In this document: piece by piece, positions 36,479-45,140 of the stretch
Layout: every line of letters begins with the position of its first letter
Numbering within the stretch: the stretch's first letter is position 1
NCBI GenBank assembly: GCA_019455325.1
Contig: JACFMQ010000013.1
Span: 1 to 64,000 of the forward strand
From: Rhodocyclaceae bacterium
GTDB taxonomy: Bacteria > Pseudomonadota > Gammaproteobacteria > Burkholderiales > Rhodocyclaceae
Direction: 5' to 3'
DNA: 64,000 nucleotides
Position numbers and translations under genes: made by a program
Notes under the pieces: generated by a model
Seen by the model: the letters and a program-made list of their open reading frames with translations, nothing else
What the model was told of the DNA's origin: nothing
The model's database searches: none

Positions 36479-37753
36479 ATGAACCGCCATTTCCGCCAGC
36501 TCGCCGTCGCCTGCGCGGCGGCCTTCAGCCTCGCGGCGCATGCGCAGCTCTCGATCGAAGTGACCGGCGCCGGCGCCAACCGCATTCCGGTGACCATCGC
36601 CGACTTCGGCGGCGAGCCGGGCGTCGCGCGCGCGCTGACCTCGGTCGTGCGCGGCGACCTGGAGCGCTCCGGCATGTTCAGCCTGGTCGAGCAGTCGCAG
36701 TCGCCGCTGACCGAGGCCAGCACCATCGACTTTGCCGCCGCCCGCGGCCGCGGCGCCGACGCCGTCGCCGCCGGCAGCATCGGCGGCGGTGGCGACGGCC
36801 GCTACGAATCGCGCTTCCGCCTGTTCGACGTGAACAAGCAGGAGCAGATCGCCGGCGCCGCCTTCGTCACCGGCGTGCCGCAGCTCCGCGCCGCCGGCCA
36901 CCGTATCGCCGACGTCATCTACGAGAAGCTGACCGGCGAGCCCGGCGTCTTCTCGACGCGCATCGCCTACGTCGTCAAGGCCGGCCCGGGGCGCTACGAA
37001 CTGCAGATCGCCGACGCCGACGGGCAGAACGCCCAGGCCGCGCTGATCTCGCGCGAGCCGATCATCTCGCCGGCCTGGTCGCCGGACGGCGGGCGGCTCG
37101 CCTACGTCTCGTTCGAGAACAAGAAGCCGGTGATCTACGTGCATTCGCTGGCCTCCGGCAAGCGCGTCGTCGTCGCCAACTTCAAGGGCTCGAACTCGGC
37201 GCCGGCCTGGTCGCCGGACGGCCGCCGGCTGGCCGTGGTGCTGACCAAGGACGGCGGCTCGCAGATCTTCACGATCAATGCCGACGGCTCCGGCGTGCAG
37301 CGCCTCGCCTCGTCCGGCGCCATCGACACCGAACCGCAGTTCTCGCACGACGGGCAGCACATCTACTTCACCTCGGACCGCGGCGGCAGCCCGCAGATCT
37401 ACCGCATCGGCGTCAGCGGCGGCGAAGTGCAGCGCGTCACCTTCGAGGGCAGCTACAACGTTACCCCGCGCCTCTCCCCGGACGGCCGGACGATGGCCTT
37501 CATCAGCCGGCGCGAGGGCGCCTTCCGCCTCGCCGTGATGGACCTCGCCAGCCGCCAGGTACAGGTGCTGACCAACTCGTTCAAGGACGAGTCGCCCAGT
37601 TTCGCCCCCAACGGCCGCATGGTCCTGATCGCCACCGAGGTCGGCGGCCGCGGCGTGCTCTCCGCCGTTTCCGTCGACGGCCGCATCAGGCAGCGCCTGT
37701 CGGTCGCCGCCGGCGACGTGCGCGAGCCGGCCTGGGGGCCGTTCCAGAAGTAA
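36479..37753 (+). CDS. tolB: Tol-Pal system periplasmic protein TolB
   Basis: 424 residues. Signal peptide to about residue 22 (SLAAHA). The N-terminal domain ([22 protein letters not shown]) is followed by a six-bladed propeller with repeated W/F-SPDG motifs ([44 protein letters not shown]). Binds Pal and TolA. GGAG lies ten bases before ATG 36479; a TATAAT-like stretch at 36449-36454 may add an internal promoter. Confidence 0.96.
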   Translation: MNRHFRQLAVACAAAFSLAAHAQLSIEVTGAGANRIPVTIADFGGEPGVARALTSVVRGDLERSGMFSLVEQSQSPLTEASTIDFAAARGRGADAVAAGSIGGGGDGRYESRFRLFDVNKQEQIAGAAFVTGVPQLRAAGHRIADVIYEKLTGEPGVFSTRIAYVVKAGPGRYELQIADADGQNAQAALISREPIISPAWSPDGGRLAYVSFENKKPVIYVHSLASGKRVVVANFKGSNSAPAWSPDGRRLAVVLTKDGGSQIFTINADGSGVQRLASSGAIDTEPQFSHDGQHIYFTSDRGGSPQIYRIGVSGGEVQRVTFEGSYNVTPRLSPDGRTMAFISRREGAFRLAVMDLASRQVQVLTNSFKDESPSFAPNGRMVLIATEVGGRGVLSAVSVDGRIRQRLSVAAGDVREPAWGPFQK

Positions 37754-37807
37754 GTGTCAAGTGTTTCATCCCTCCCTACCCCTACCCTTCTCCAGGAGAA
37801 CGTTTCC

Positions 37808-38335
37808 ATGAAAAAACTGATCGTCCCCGTGCTGCTCGCCGTCCTGCTCGGTGCCTGCAGCTCCTCCCCCGACACCGGCGCCGAACAGACCGGCGCCCCG
37901 GTCGAGAGCCGCAGCAGCGACGGCGTCAAGACCGTCACCGCCGGCGACGTCGGCGGCACGAAGCTGCCGGCGATCCTCACCGATCCGAAGAGCATTCTCT
38001 CCAAGCGCAGCGTCTACTTCGACTACGACCGCTTCGACATCAAGCCGGAGTTCAAGGATCTCGTCGCCGCGCACGCCAAGTTCCTGGTCGACAACCGCCA
38101 GTTCAAGATGCTGATCCAGGGCCACACCGACGAGCGCGGCAGCCGCGAGTACAACCTCGCGCTCGGCCAGAAGCGCGCCGACGCGATCAAGAAGGCGATG
38201 CTCCTGCTCGGCGTCCGCGAAGACCAGATCGAGTCCGTCAGCCTCGGCGAAGAGAAGCCGTCCTGCATCGAGCAGAGCGAGTCCTGCTGGTCGAAGAACC
38301 GTCGCGGCGACATGCTCTACGCCGGCGAGTTCTGA
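37808..38335 (+). CDS. pal: Peptidoglycan-associated lipoprotein Pal
   Basis: 175 residues. Lipobox LLGACSS with acylated Cys at about residue 17. The OmpA-like domain binds peptidoglycan (VYFDYDRFDIKPEF, QGHTDERGSREYNLALGQKRADAI), then SLGEEKP. Anchors the outer membrane to the wall. AGGAG lies upstream of ATG 37808. cpoB begins two bases after the stop. Confidence 0.97.
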   Translation: MKKLIVPVLLAVLLGACSSSPDTGAEQTGAPVESRSSDGVKTVTAGDVGGTKLPAILTDPKSILSKRSVYFDYDRFDIKPEFKDLVAAHAKFLVDNRQFKMLIQGHTDERGSREYNLALGQKRADAIKKAMLLLGVREDQIESVSLGEEKPSCIEQSESCWSKNRRGDMLYAGEF

Positions 38336-38337
38336 TC

Positions 38338-39105
38338 GTGAGCCGGGCCGGAGTGCGCCGCGCCGCCTTCGTCCTCGCCGCCGCCGGCGCCTTCGCCGGC
38401 GCGGCGCCGGCCTGGGCGCTGTTCGACGACGACGAGGCGCGGCGGCAGATCGCCGAGCTGCGCGCGCGCAGCAACGAACGCTTCGACACGCAGGGCCGGG
38501 CGCAGATCGAGCTCGCCAACCAGATCGAACAGTTGAAGGGCGAGGTCGCGCGCCTGCGCGGCCAGGTGGAAACCCTGAGCTACGAGCTGGAAACGACGAA
38601 GAAGCGGCAGCAGGACTTCTACATCGACCTCGACGGCCGCCTGCGCAAGGTGGAGACCGCGCCGCAGGCAGCGGCGCCGGCCGCGCCCGACGCGGCGGCC
38701 GAGGCGCCGGCGCCGGCGAGGAAGACCGACCCGGCCGAGGATGCGCGCGTCTACGAGGCCGCGCTGAACCAGTTCAAGGCCGGCAAGTACAAGGATTCGG
38801 CGGCCGCCTTCGAGACCTTCGTCCGCGAGCGCCCGGACAGCGATCTGGCGCCGTCGGCGCAGTACTGGCTCGGCAATTCCTACTACGGCCAGCGCGAGTG
38901 CAAGAAGGCGATCGACGCGCAGAAGGTCGTCCTCACCCGCTGGGGCACGCACCCGAAGGCCGCCGACGCGCTGCTCAACATCGCCTCCTGCCAGCAGGAG
39001 CTGGGCGAGGCGAAAACCGCCCGGCAGACGCTGGAGCAGGTGGTCGCCAAGTATCCCGGCTCGCCGGCCGCGGAAACCGCCGCCAAGCGCCTGCAGCGGA
39101 AGTGA
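38338..39105 (+). CDS. cpoB: Tol-Pal system coordinator CpoB (YbgF)
   Basis: 255 residues, GTG start two bases after the pal stop. Signal peptide (AAFVLAAAGAFAGAAPAWA), coiled coil (about residues 35-105, ANQIEQLKGEVARLRGQVETLSYELE), Ala/Pro linker, and three TPR-like repeats (FKAGKYKDSAAAFETFV, LGNSYYGQRECKKAI, ASCQQELGEAKTARQTLEQV). Links wall synthesis with Tol motion. Overlaps the queE start. Confidence 0.93.
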   Translation: MSRAGVRRAAFVLAAAGAFAGAAPAWALFDDDEARRQIAELRARSNERFDTQGRAQIELANQIEQLKGEVARLRGQVETLSYELETTKKRQQDFYIDLDGRLRKVETAPQAAAPAAPDAAAEAPAPARKTDPAEDARVYEAALNQFKAGKYKDSAAAFETFVRERPDSDLAPSAQYWLGNSYYGQRECKKAIDAQKVVLTRWGTHPKAADALLNIASCQQELGEAKTARQTLEQVVAKYPGSPAAETAAKRLQRK

Positions 39106-39770
39106 GCCGGACCGCCGTCTCGCCGACGCCGCCGACGGTGCGCGTCAGCGAGATCTTCTTTTCGCTGCAGGGGGAAAGCTCGCGCGTCGGGCTACCCACC
39201 GTCTTCGTCCGCCTCACCGGCTGCCCGCTGCGCTGCGTCTGGTGCGACACCGAGCACGCCTTCACCGGCGGCGCGCCGATGACGATCGCCGAGATCGTCG
39301 CCGAGGTCGGCCGCCACGGCGCGCGCACGGTCTGCGTCACCGGCGGCGAGCCGCTGGCGCAGAAGCACTGCCTGCCGCTGCTTTCCGCGCTGTGCGACGC
39401 CGGCTTCGACGTCTCGCTGGAAACCTCCGGCGCGCTCGACGTCGGCGGCGTCGACGCGCGCGTCTCGCGCATCGTGGACCTGAAGGCGCCGGGCTCCGGC
39501 GAGGCGGACAGGAACCGCTGGCAGAACCTGCCGCTGCTCACCGCGCGCGACGAAGTGAAGATCGTGCTGGCCGACCGCGCCGACTACGAATGGGCGCGCG
39601 CCGCCATCGCCGGGCACCGCCTGGCCGAGCGCTGTCCGGTGCTGCTCTCGCCGGTGCAGGACCGGCTGGCGCCGGCCGAGCTGGCCGAGTGGATCCTCGC
39701 CGACCGCCTGCCGGTGCGCTTCCAGCTGCAACTGCACAAGGTGCTTTGGGGTAACATGCGGGGCAAATAG
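39102..39770 (+). CDS. queE: 7-carboxy-7-deazaguanine synthase
   Basis: 222 residues. Radical SAM enzyme of queuosine synthesis that converts 6-carboxytetrahydropterin to 7-carboxy-7-deazaguanine. The FeS cluster cysteines are in CPLRCVWC (C-x3-C-x2-C); glycine-rich TGGEPLAQ and the N-terminal SEIFFSLQGES are typical. The GTG start at 39102 overlaps the cpoB TGA. The downstream pathway gene queC is 6.7 kb away at 46436. Confidence 0.94.
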   Translation: MSRTAVSPTPPTVRVSEIFFSLQGESSRVGLPTVFVRLTGCPLRCVWCDTEHAFTGGAPMTIAEIVAEVGRHGARTVCVTGGEPLAQKHCLPLLSALCDAGFDVSLETSGALDVGGVDARVSRIVDLKAPGSGEADRNRWQNLPLLTARDEVKIVLADRADYEWARAAIAGHRLAERCPVLLSPVQDRLAPAELAEWILADRLPVRFQLQLHKVLWGNMRGK

Positions 39771-39791
39771 CCTGCCGCCAGGAGCGCCGCC

Positions 39792-40175
39792 ATGTCCACC
39801 GCCAACGCCGCCGCCAACCGCCGCCACTTCTCCCGCGTCGCCTTCCACGCCCCGGGGCAGCTCGTTTGCGCCGGCGGCACCGACGACATCATCGTCCTCG
39901 ACCTGTCGCTGAAGGGTGCGCTGCTGCGCCGCAAGCCGCCGGCGCCGGCGCTGCCGGTCGGCGGCAACTGCACGCTGCGCGTGCGCCTCGGCGAGCTCGA
40001 CGCGGTGATCCGCATGCAGGGCACCGTCGCCCACGTCGACGGCCCCTTCCTCGGGCTGGCCTGCAACAACATCGACCTCGACAGCGCCACGCACCTGCGC
40101 CGGCTGGTCGAACTCAACCTCGGCAAGCCGCAACTGCTTGAACGCGAACTCGCCGCGCTGATCGGCGAGGAATAG
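39792..40175 (+). CDS. PilZ-domain protein
   Basis: 127 residues. The c-di-GMP-binding signature appears as NRRHFSRVAFHAPGQL near the N-terminus (R-x3-R) and VLDLSLKGALLR (D/N-x-S-x2-G). A small single-domain effector. GGAG precedes the ATG, 21 bases after queE. The window encodes two GGDEF proteins further right, one also with EAL; no direct link is shown. Confidence 0.9.
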   Translation: MSTANAAANRRHFSRVAFHAPGQLVCAGGTDDIIVLDLSLKGALLRRKPPAPALPVGGNCTLRVRLGELDAVIRMQGTVAHVDGPFLGLACNNIDLDSATHLRRLVELNLGKPQLLERELAALIGEE

Positions 40176-40181
40176 GCGGCG

Positions 40182-40901
40182 CTAGACGCCGAGGTAGCGG
40201 TGCCAGACGCCGTGATCGGCGTCGAGTTCCGTCGACGTGCCCCGCCAGACGACGCGGCCGCGCTCAATGAGCGTGTGCCGGTCGGCGAGCCGGATCAGCC
40301 GCTCCACGTACTTGTCCACCACCAGCGTCGTCTGCCCGGCGGCGCGCAGTTGCGCCAGGCATTGCCAGATCTCCTCGCGCACCAGCGGCGCCAGCCCTTC
40401 GGTTGCCTCGTCGAGGATCAGGAGGCGCGGGTTGGTCATCAATGCGCGGCCGATCGCCAGCATCTGCTGCTCGCCGCCGGAAAGCTGGTTGCCCATGTTC
40501 CGTTGGCGCTCGGCGAGCCGCGGGAAGAGGGCGAAGACGCGTTCCAGCGTCCACGGTTCGGCGACGTCCCGCCGATTCGCCGCGAAGGCGACGAGGTGCT
40601 CGCGCACCGTCAGGTTGGGGAAGATCTGCCGGCCTTCCGGCACCAGCGCGACGCCGGCGCGGCCGATGCGGTCCGGCGCGCGGCCGGCGACATCCTCGCC
40701 GGCGAAGCGGATCGAGCCGGCGAGAATGCCGGCCGGCGCCGGCGACAGGCCGCACAGCGTGCGCAGCGTCGTCGACTTGCCCATGCCGTTGCGCCCGAGC
40801 AGCGTCGCCACCTCGCCCTCGGCGAGCGTCAGGTCGATGCCGAAGAGCACCTGGCTGGGGCCGTAGGCGACTTCGAGGCCGGCGATTTCGAGGAGGTTCA
40901 T
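40182..40901 (-). CDS. livF: Liv-type ABC transporter ATP-binding protein (LivF-like)
   Basis: 239 residues. Walker A GRNGMGKST, signature LSGGEQQMLAIGRAL, Walker B RLLILDEATEGLAP. One of two ATPases of a hydrophobic/branched-chain amino acid-type importer. Start ATG 40901 is preceded by no clear Shine-Dalgarno sequence; a large hairpin lies between it and livG. Last gene of the operon, convergent with the PilZ gene. Confidence 0.93.
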   Translation of the reverse strand: MNLLEIAGLEVAYGPSQVLFGIDLTLAEGEVATLLGRNGMGKSTTLRTLCGLSPAPAGILAGSIRFAGEDVAGRAPDRIGRAGVALVPEGRQIFPNLTVREHLVAFAANRRDVAEPWTLERVFALFPRLAERQRNMGNQLSGGEQQMLAIGRALMTNPRLLILDEATEGLAPLVREEIWQCLAQLRAAGQTTLVVDKYVERLIRLADRHTLIERGRVVWRGTSTELDADHGVWHRYLGV

Positions 40902-40919
40902 GGGGAGGACCAACACCTA

Positions 40920-41001
40920 CCGCAGAGGCGCAGAGGCGCAGAGAAAACGCAGAGAAATTGGGGTTTTCTCTGCGAACCTCTGCGTCTCTGCGCCTCTGCG
41001 G
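40920..41001 (-). repeat. 82-base hairpin repeat between livG and livF
   Basis: Two 38-base arms built from GCAGAG units (left arm 40920-40957, right arm 40964-41001), nearly complementary, with a six-base loop. The DNA lies between the livG stop and livF start on the transcribed strand. Resembles the GCAGAGGCGCAGAG-type intergenic repeats known from several bacteria. Confidence 0.85.
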
Positions 41002-41020
41002 TGGACTTTCTTCACGTTGT

Positions 41021-41782
41021 TCAAACCAGCTCCTCCCCGAGATAGGCTTTCTTCACCTCGGGATGCGCGCGCACCTCGTCCGGCAGGCCGGTGAAGATCA
41101 GCCGCCCGCCGACCAGCACGGAGACGCGGTCGGCCAGCCGGAAGACCGCGTCCATGTCGTGCTCGACCAGCAGCAGCGTCACCTTGCGGCCGAGGTGTTC
41201 GATCAGCCCGACGACGCGCTCCGACTCCTCCGGCCCCATGCCGGCCATCGGCTCGTCGAGCAGCAGCAGGCGCGGCTTCGTCGCCAGCGCCAGCGCCAGT
41301 TCCAGCTGTCGCTGCTCGCCGTGCGCCAGACTGCCGGCGATCGCCGCCTCGCGGCCGGCCAGGCCGACCTCGGCGAGCCAGGCCGCGGCTTCGTCGACGA
41401 TCGCCCGCTCGGCGTCGGCCGGCACCCAGAAGCGGAAGCTGCCGCCCCAGTCGCGTCGCCGCCCCTGCACGGCCAGCGCCACGTTGTCGAGCGCCGAGAA
41501 GCGGGCGAAGACGTTCGTCACCTGCCAGGAACGGGCGATGCCGCGCGTGACGCGGGTGTGCATCGACAGGCGCGTGACGTCCTCGCCGGCGAAGCGGATG
41601 GTGCCGGCATCCGGCGTCTGCGCGCCGGAGATCTGGTGGATCAGCGTCGTCTTGCCGGCGCCGTTCGGGCCGATCAGCGCGTGCACCTCGCCTTCGGTGA
41701 CGCGCAGCGAAACGTCGCTCAACGCGTGCACACCGCCGAAATGGCGGCCGACGCCGGCGACGTCGAGCAGGCCGCCGCTCAT
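41021..41782 (-). CDS. livG: Liv-type ABC transporter ATP-binding protein (LivG-like)
   Basis: 253 residues. Walker A GPNGAGKTTL, signature in SLAHGEQRQLELALAL (LSGGQ is replaced by LAHGE, common in LivG), Walker B RLLLLDEPMAGMGPEE, H-loop VEHDMDAV. ATG overlaps the livM stop (ATGA). The second ATPase of the importer. Confidence 0.94.
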   Translation of the reverse strand: MSGGLLDVAGVGRHFGGVHALSDVSLRVTEGEVHALIGPNGAGKTTLIHQISGAQTPDAGTIRFAGEDVTRLSMHTRVTRGIARSWQVTNVFARFSALDNVALAVQGRRRDWGGSFRFWVPADAERAIVDEAAAWLAEVGLAGREAAIAGSLAHGEQRQLELALALATKPRLLLLDEPMAGMGPEESERVVGLIEHLGRKVTLLLVEHDMDAVFRLADRVSVLVGGRLIFTGLPDEVRAHPEVKKAYLGEELV

Positions 41783-42759
41783 TTCGCGCCTCTGCGCGAG
41801 AACAGCCCGTGCAGCCAGGCGGCGACGCCGCGCGGCGCGCGGAAGACGACGACGAGCAGCAGCAGGCCGAGCGCCATGTGCCAGTGCACGGTGAAGCCGG
41901 CCAGGATCTCTTCGAGCAGCAGCAGCGTCAGCGCGCCGGCGAAGCCGCCGTAGAGCGCGCCGACGCCGCCGACGATGACCATCACCAGCAGCGTGCCGGA
42001 CTGCGTCCAGTGCAGCAGGTTCGGGCTGGCCAGCAGACCGTGGTTGGCGATCAGCGCGCCGGCGAGACCGGCCAGCGTGCCGCCGATGACGAAGCAGGCC
42101 AGCTTGTAGGCGGCTACGGGATAGCCGAGCGCCTCCATGCGCGACTCGTTCTCGCGGATGGCCTGCAGCACGCGGCCGAAGCGTGCGTGCGCGACGCGGT
42201 CGAGCAGGAACAGCGCGCCGGCGAGGCAGGCGAGCGCCACCCAGTAGAAGGCCGCGTCGTCGCCCAGATCGAGCGGACCGAACGAAGAGCGCGCCATCAG
42301 CGGCAGCCCGTCGTCGCCGCCCCAGGCCTGCAGCGAGACGAACAGGTAGTAGATCATCTGCGCGAAGGCGAGCGTGATCATGATGAAGTAGACGCCGCGC
42401 GTGCGCAGGCTGACGGCGCCGACGGCGAGCGAGAGCAGCCCGGCGAGCGCGGCCGCCGCCGGCCAGGCGACGAAGGCCGAGACGACGCCGCGCTCGGCGA
42501 GGATGGCCACGGCGTAGGCGCCGGCGCCGAAGAACGCGGCGTGGCCGAAGGCGACCATGCCGCCGAAGCCGACGATGAAGTTGAGGCTGGTCGCGGCCAG
42601 CGCGAAGATCAGGATGCGCGCCGCGAAGCTGACGTAGAAATCCTGGCCGAGCGCCTGCAGCAGCGGCGGCAGCGCCGCCAGCACGAGCAGCGCGACGACA
42701 GCCAGCGCGCGGCGGCGGGCGCTCTGCCGGTAGAGGGCGCTTTTCTCGCTCGCCGCCAT
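41779..42759 (-). CDS. livM: Liv-type ABC transporter permease (LivM-like)
   Basis: 326 residues, about nine to ten membrane segments. Family motifs GFGGMVAFGHAAFFGAGAYA and LRTRGVYFIMITLAFAQM, with AIRENESRMEALGY in the cytoplasmic loop. Overlaps livG at its end and livH at its start by one base (TGATG). Confidence 0.94.
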   Translation of the reverse strand: MAASEKSALYRQSARRRALAVVALLVLAALPPLLQALGQDFYVSFAARILIFALAATSLNFIVGFGGMVAFGHAAFFGAGAYAVAILAERGVVSAFVAWPAAAALAGLLSLAVGAVSLRTRGVYFIMITLAFAQMIYYLFVSLQAWGGDDGLPLMARSSFGPLDLGDDAAFYWVALACLAGALFLLDRVAHARFGRVLQAIRENESRMEALGYPVAAYKLACFVIGGTLAGLAGALIANHGLLASPNLLHWTQSGTLLVMVIVGGVGALYGGFAGALTLLLLEEILAGFTVHWHMALGLLLLVVVFRAPRGVAAWLHGLFSRRGAK

Positions 42760-43673
42760 CAGCCGCGCGCCGGAAAGAGGCCGGCCGGTTTCCAGAAGAG
42801 GATCGCCGCCATCAGGAGGTAGATGAGGATCGCCGCCAGCGCCGGTCCGAGGTTGGAGGCGACTTCCGCCGGCAGGAATTCACGCAGCAGCCAGGGCAGC
42901 AGCGCACGGCCGAGTGTATCGACGACGCCGACCAGCAGGCTGCCGACCAGCGCGCCGCGGATCGAGCCGATGCCGCCGATGACGATGACGACGAAGGCGA
43001 GGATCAGGATGCTCTCGCCCATGCCCACCTGCACCGCCAGCAGCGGCCCGAGCATGGCGCCGGCGAGCGCGCAGAGGCCGGCGCCGAAGGCGAAGACGAG
43101 GGTGAACAGGCGCTTCACGTTCACGCCGAGGGCCTCGGTCATCTCGCGGTTCGACGCGCCGGCGCGCACCCACATGCCGACGCGCGTCTTCGTCACGACG
43201 ACGTAGAGGGCGAGCGCGACGACGGCGCCGACGGCGATGATCAGCAGCCGGTAGGCGGGGTAGGCGAAGCCGCCGATCTCCACCGGCCCGGCGAGCGCCT
43301 CGGGCGCATTGAGTTGCATCGGCTGGTCGCCCCAGAGCATGCGCACCGCCTCGTTGGCGACCAGGATCAGCGCGAAGGTGGCGAGCACCTGCGCCAGGTG
43401 GTCGCGCGCGTAGAGCCGGCGCAGCACGGCGACTTCGAGCAGCGCGCCGACGAGCGCCGTGCCGGCCACCGCCGCCAGCGCGCCGACGACGAACGAGCCG
43501 GACGCCGCCGCCGCGGCCGCCGCCAGGTAGGCGCCGACCATGTACAGCGAGCCGTGCGCCAGGTTGATCATGTCCATGATGCCGAAGACGAGCGTCAGCC
43601 CGGCCGCCAGCAGGAAGAGCATGAGGCCGAACTGAAGGCCGTTCATGGCCTGTTCGAGGATCAGTTGCGTCAT
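42759..43673 (-). CDS. livH: Liv-type ABC transporter permease (LivH-like)
   Basis: 304 residues, about eight to nine membrane segments. Family motif GLTLVFGIMDMINLAHGSLYMVGAY near the N-terminus and GGIGSIRGALVGSLLVG near the C-terminus. The ATG overlaps the fic TGA (ATGA), so its translation is coupled to the Fic protein rather than to the binding protein. Confidence 0.94.
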   Translation of the reverse strand: MTQLILEQAMNGLQFGLMLFLLAAGLTLVFGIMDMINLAHGSLYMVGAYLAAAAAAASGSFVVGALAAVAGTALVGALLEVAVLRRLYARDHLAQVLATFALILVANEAVRMLWGDQPMQLNAPEALAGPVEIGGFAYPAYRLLIIAVGAVVALALYVVVTKTRVGMWVRAGASNREMTEALGVNVKRLFTLVFAFGAGLCALAGAMLGPLLAVQVGMGESILILAFVVIVIGGIGSIRGALVGSLLVGVVDTLGRALLPWLLREFLPAEVASNLGPALAAILIYLLMAAILFWKPAGLFPARG

Positions 43674-45022
43674 GCCGGCACGCTCGCCAAGCCGGCCAGG
43701 CGCTCGCGCAGGTCGGCCGGTGCGAAGAAGAGGAAGGCGTTGCCCTGCCGCGTCTTTTCGAGCAGGCCCACGGCTTCCAGTTCCAGCAGGTCGCGTCGGG
43801 CGGTCTGGTAGACGACGCCGTGCGAGCGCTGGTGCGCATCGACCCGATAGGCCTCGCCGGCGTTGCGCAGCGCGTGGTTGAGCAGGGCGACCTGGCGGTG
43901 GTTGAAGCGCCCGCGCAGATTCGGCGAGGCCGCCAGCAGGCGCTCGGTCTCCTTCTGCTCGCGCGATTTCCGCGCCACGTAGGCGTGCAGCGCGGCGATC
44001 GCCTGGCGAATGGTCTGCAACTGGTGCAGCAGGAAGTAGGTCGCGTCGTTCTTGTCGGTTTCGCTATGCAGGTAGGCGCGCATGTAGCGGGCCGGCGCCT
44101 TGCGCAGAATGTGGCTGATCGACGTGTATTCCATCAGCCAGTAGCCGCTTTTCGCCATCGACCAATAGAAGAGGGCGCGCGCCGTGCGGCCGTTGCCGTC
44201 GGCGAAGGGATGGTCGTAGCCGATCATGAAATGCAGCAGGATGGCGCGCAGCACCGGATGGACGAAGGGCTCCGAGGTCTCGCCGGCATTGGCGAAGTCG
44301 CACAGGCGCTGCATGCGTTCCGGCAGTTCGGCATGGACGGGCGGCACGTGCAGCGGCGTATTGTCGCGCGCGTCGACCACCTGCACGTCGTCGTCGCGCC
44401 GGTAGCGGCCGGCGTCCTCCGGGTTGGCCAGCGTGTCCTCGGTCAGGATGCGATGCAGTTCGAGCACGTGTCCGGGCGTCAGCTTCACGTCGCGCAGCGC
44501 GCGCAGGTGTTCCATCGCCTGATGGTTGTTGAAGATCATCCGCTCGCTCAGGTCCTTTGGCCGGCGGCCGCTTCTGAGCATGGCCGCGGCCACCTTGCGC
44601 GTCGTCGACGCGCCTTCCAGCTGGCTGGAGGTGATCGCCTCCTCGATCAGGGAACTGATCAGATAGCGTTGTGAATCCTCGTGCAGCGGCGCCTCGGCCG
44701 CCGCGCGGATGTAGCCGGCGGCATCCCGGTCGATGTGGTGCAGGTCGATCGCCACCGGGCTGGGCGTGGCGAACACGAAAGCTTCGCCGCGCTTGTCGAG
44801 CAGCGGCAGGGCCTGAAACAGCGACGCCCGCGACAGCGTCACCGCCGCCCACCATTCCTCGTGCGTCAGCCCTGCCGGCGCCGGACGCCGGCGCAGTTCG
44901 TCCCAGTGCAGGTACTTCCCCGCCGGCAGCGGGCCGGCGTGCTCCATCAACAGGCCGGGCCGCGCCGATGCGAGCCTGGCCAGCGCTGTTTGCAGCGCGG
45001 GCGCGTTTTCCGGAAGACGCAT
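43670..45022 (-). CDS. Fic-family protein AMP transferase with C-terminal winged helix
   Basis: 450 residues. N-terminal Fic_N region, then the catalytic motif HPFADGNGRTAR at residues 271-282 (His, Asp and both Gly/Arg present), so AMPylation activity is expected. An inhibitory-helix motif S132-x3-E136-G137 lies N-terminal to the Fic core, as in self-inhibited class II enzymes. The last 80 residues contain a winged-helix-like segment (NHRQVALLNHAL, YQTARRDLLELEAVGLLEK). The gene sits between the binding-protein and permease genes of a Liv operon, and its TGA overlaps the livH ATG. The ATG follows two TCTACTAA/TTAGTAGA palindromes and has no Shine-Dalgarno sequence. Targets unknown. Confidence 0.92.
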   Translation of the reverse strand: MRLPENAPALQTALARLASARPGLLMEHAGPLPAGKYLHWDELRRRPAPAGLTHEEWWAAVTLSRASLFQALPLLDKRGEAFVFATPSPVAIDLHHIDRDAAGYIRAAAEAPLHEDSQRYLISSLIEEAITSSQLEGASTTRKVAAAMLRSGRRPKDLSERMIFNNHQAMEHLRALRDVKLTPGHVLELHRILTEDTLANPEDAGRYRRDDDVQVVDARDNTPLHVPPVHAELPERMQRLCDFANAGETSEPFVHPVLRAILLHFMIGYDHPFADGNGRTARALFYWSMAKSGYWLMEYTSISHILRKAPARYMRAYLHSETDKNDATYFLLHQLQTIRQAIAALHAYVARKSREQKETERLLAASPNLRGRFNHRQVALLNHALRNAGEAYRVDAHQRSHGVVYQTARRDLLELEAVGLLEKTRQGNAFLFFAPADLRERLAGLASVPA

Positions 45023-45024
45023 TG

Positions 45025-45052
45025 TCTACTAATTAACCAGTGGATTAGTAGA
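45025..45052. promoter_or_regulatory. Operator-like palindrome 1 at the fic start
   Basis: TCTACTAAT and ATTAGTAGA separated by ten bases, two bases upstream of the fic ATG. It occupies the place of a ribosome-binding site. An extra ATTAGTA lies at 45054-45060. Confidence 0.7.
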
Positions 45053-45081
45053 GATTAGTATAGGTAAGACGGCCTCTCAGT

Positions 45082-45111
45082 GTCTACTAAATCAACGTCA
45101 GTTTAGTAGAC
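45082..45111. promoter_or_regulatory. Operator-like palindrome 2 upstream of fic
   Basis: GTCTACTAAA and TTTAGTAGAC separated by ten bases, the same half-site and spacing as palindrome 1, centred 58 bases further upstream. Two matching sites suggest cooperative repression. Confidence 0.7.
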
Positions 45112-45140
45112 ATTGGTAGAGGCTGGCGCCGACCGCGGCA

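Noticed and set aside
40920-41001. CRISPR array
   Set aside because: The repeated GCAGAG units form one inverted hairpin without spacers, and no cas genes are present.
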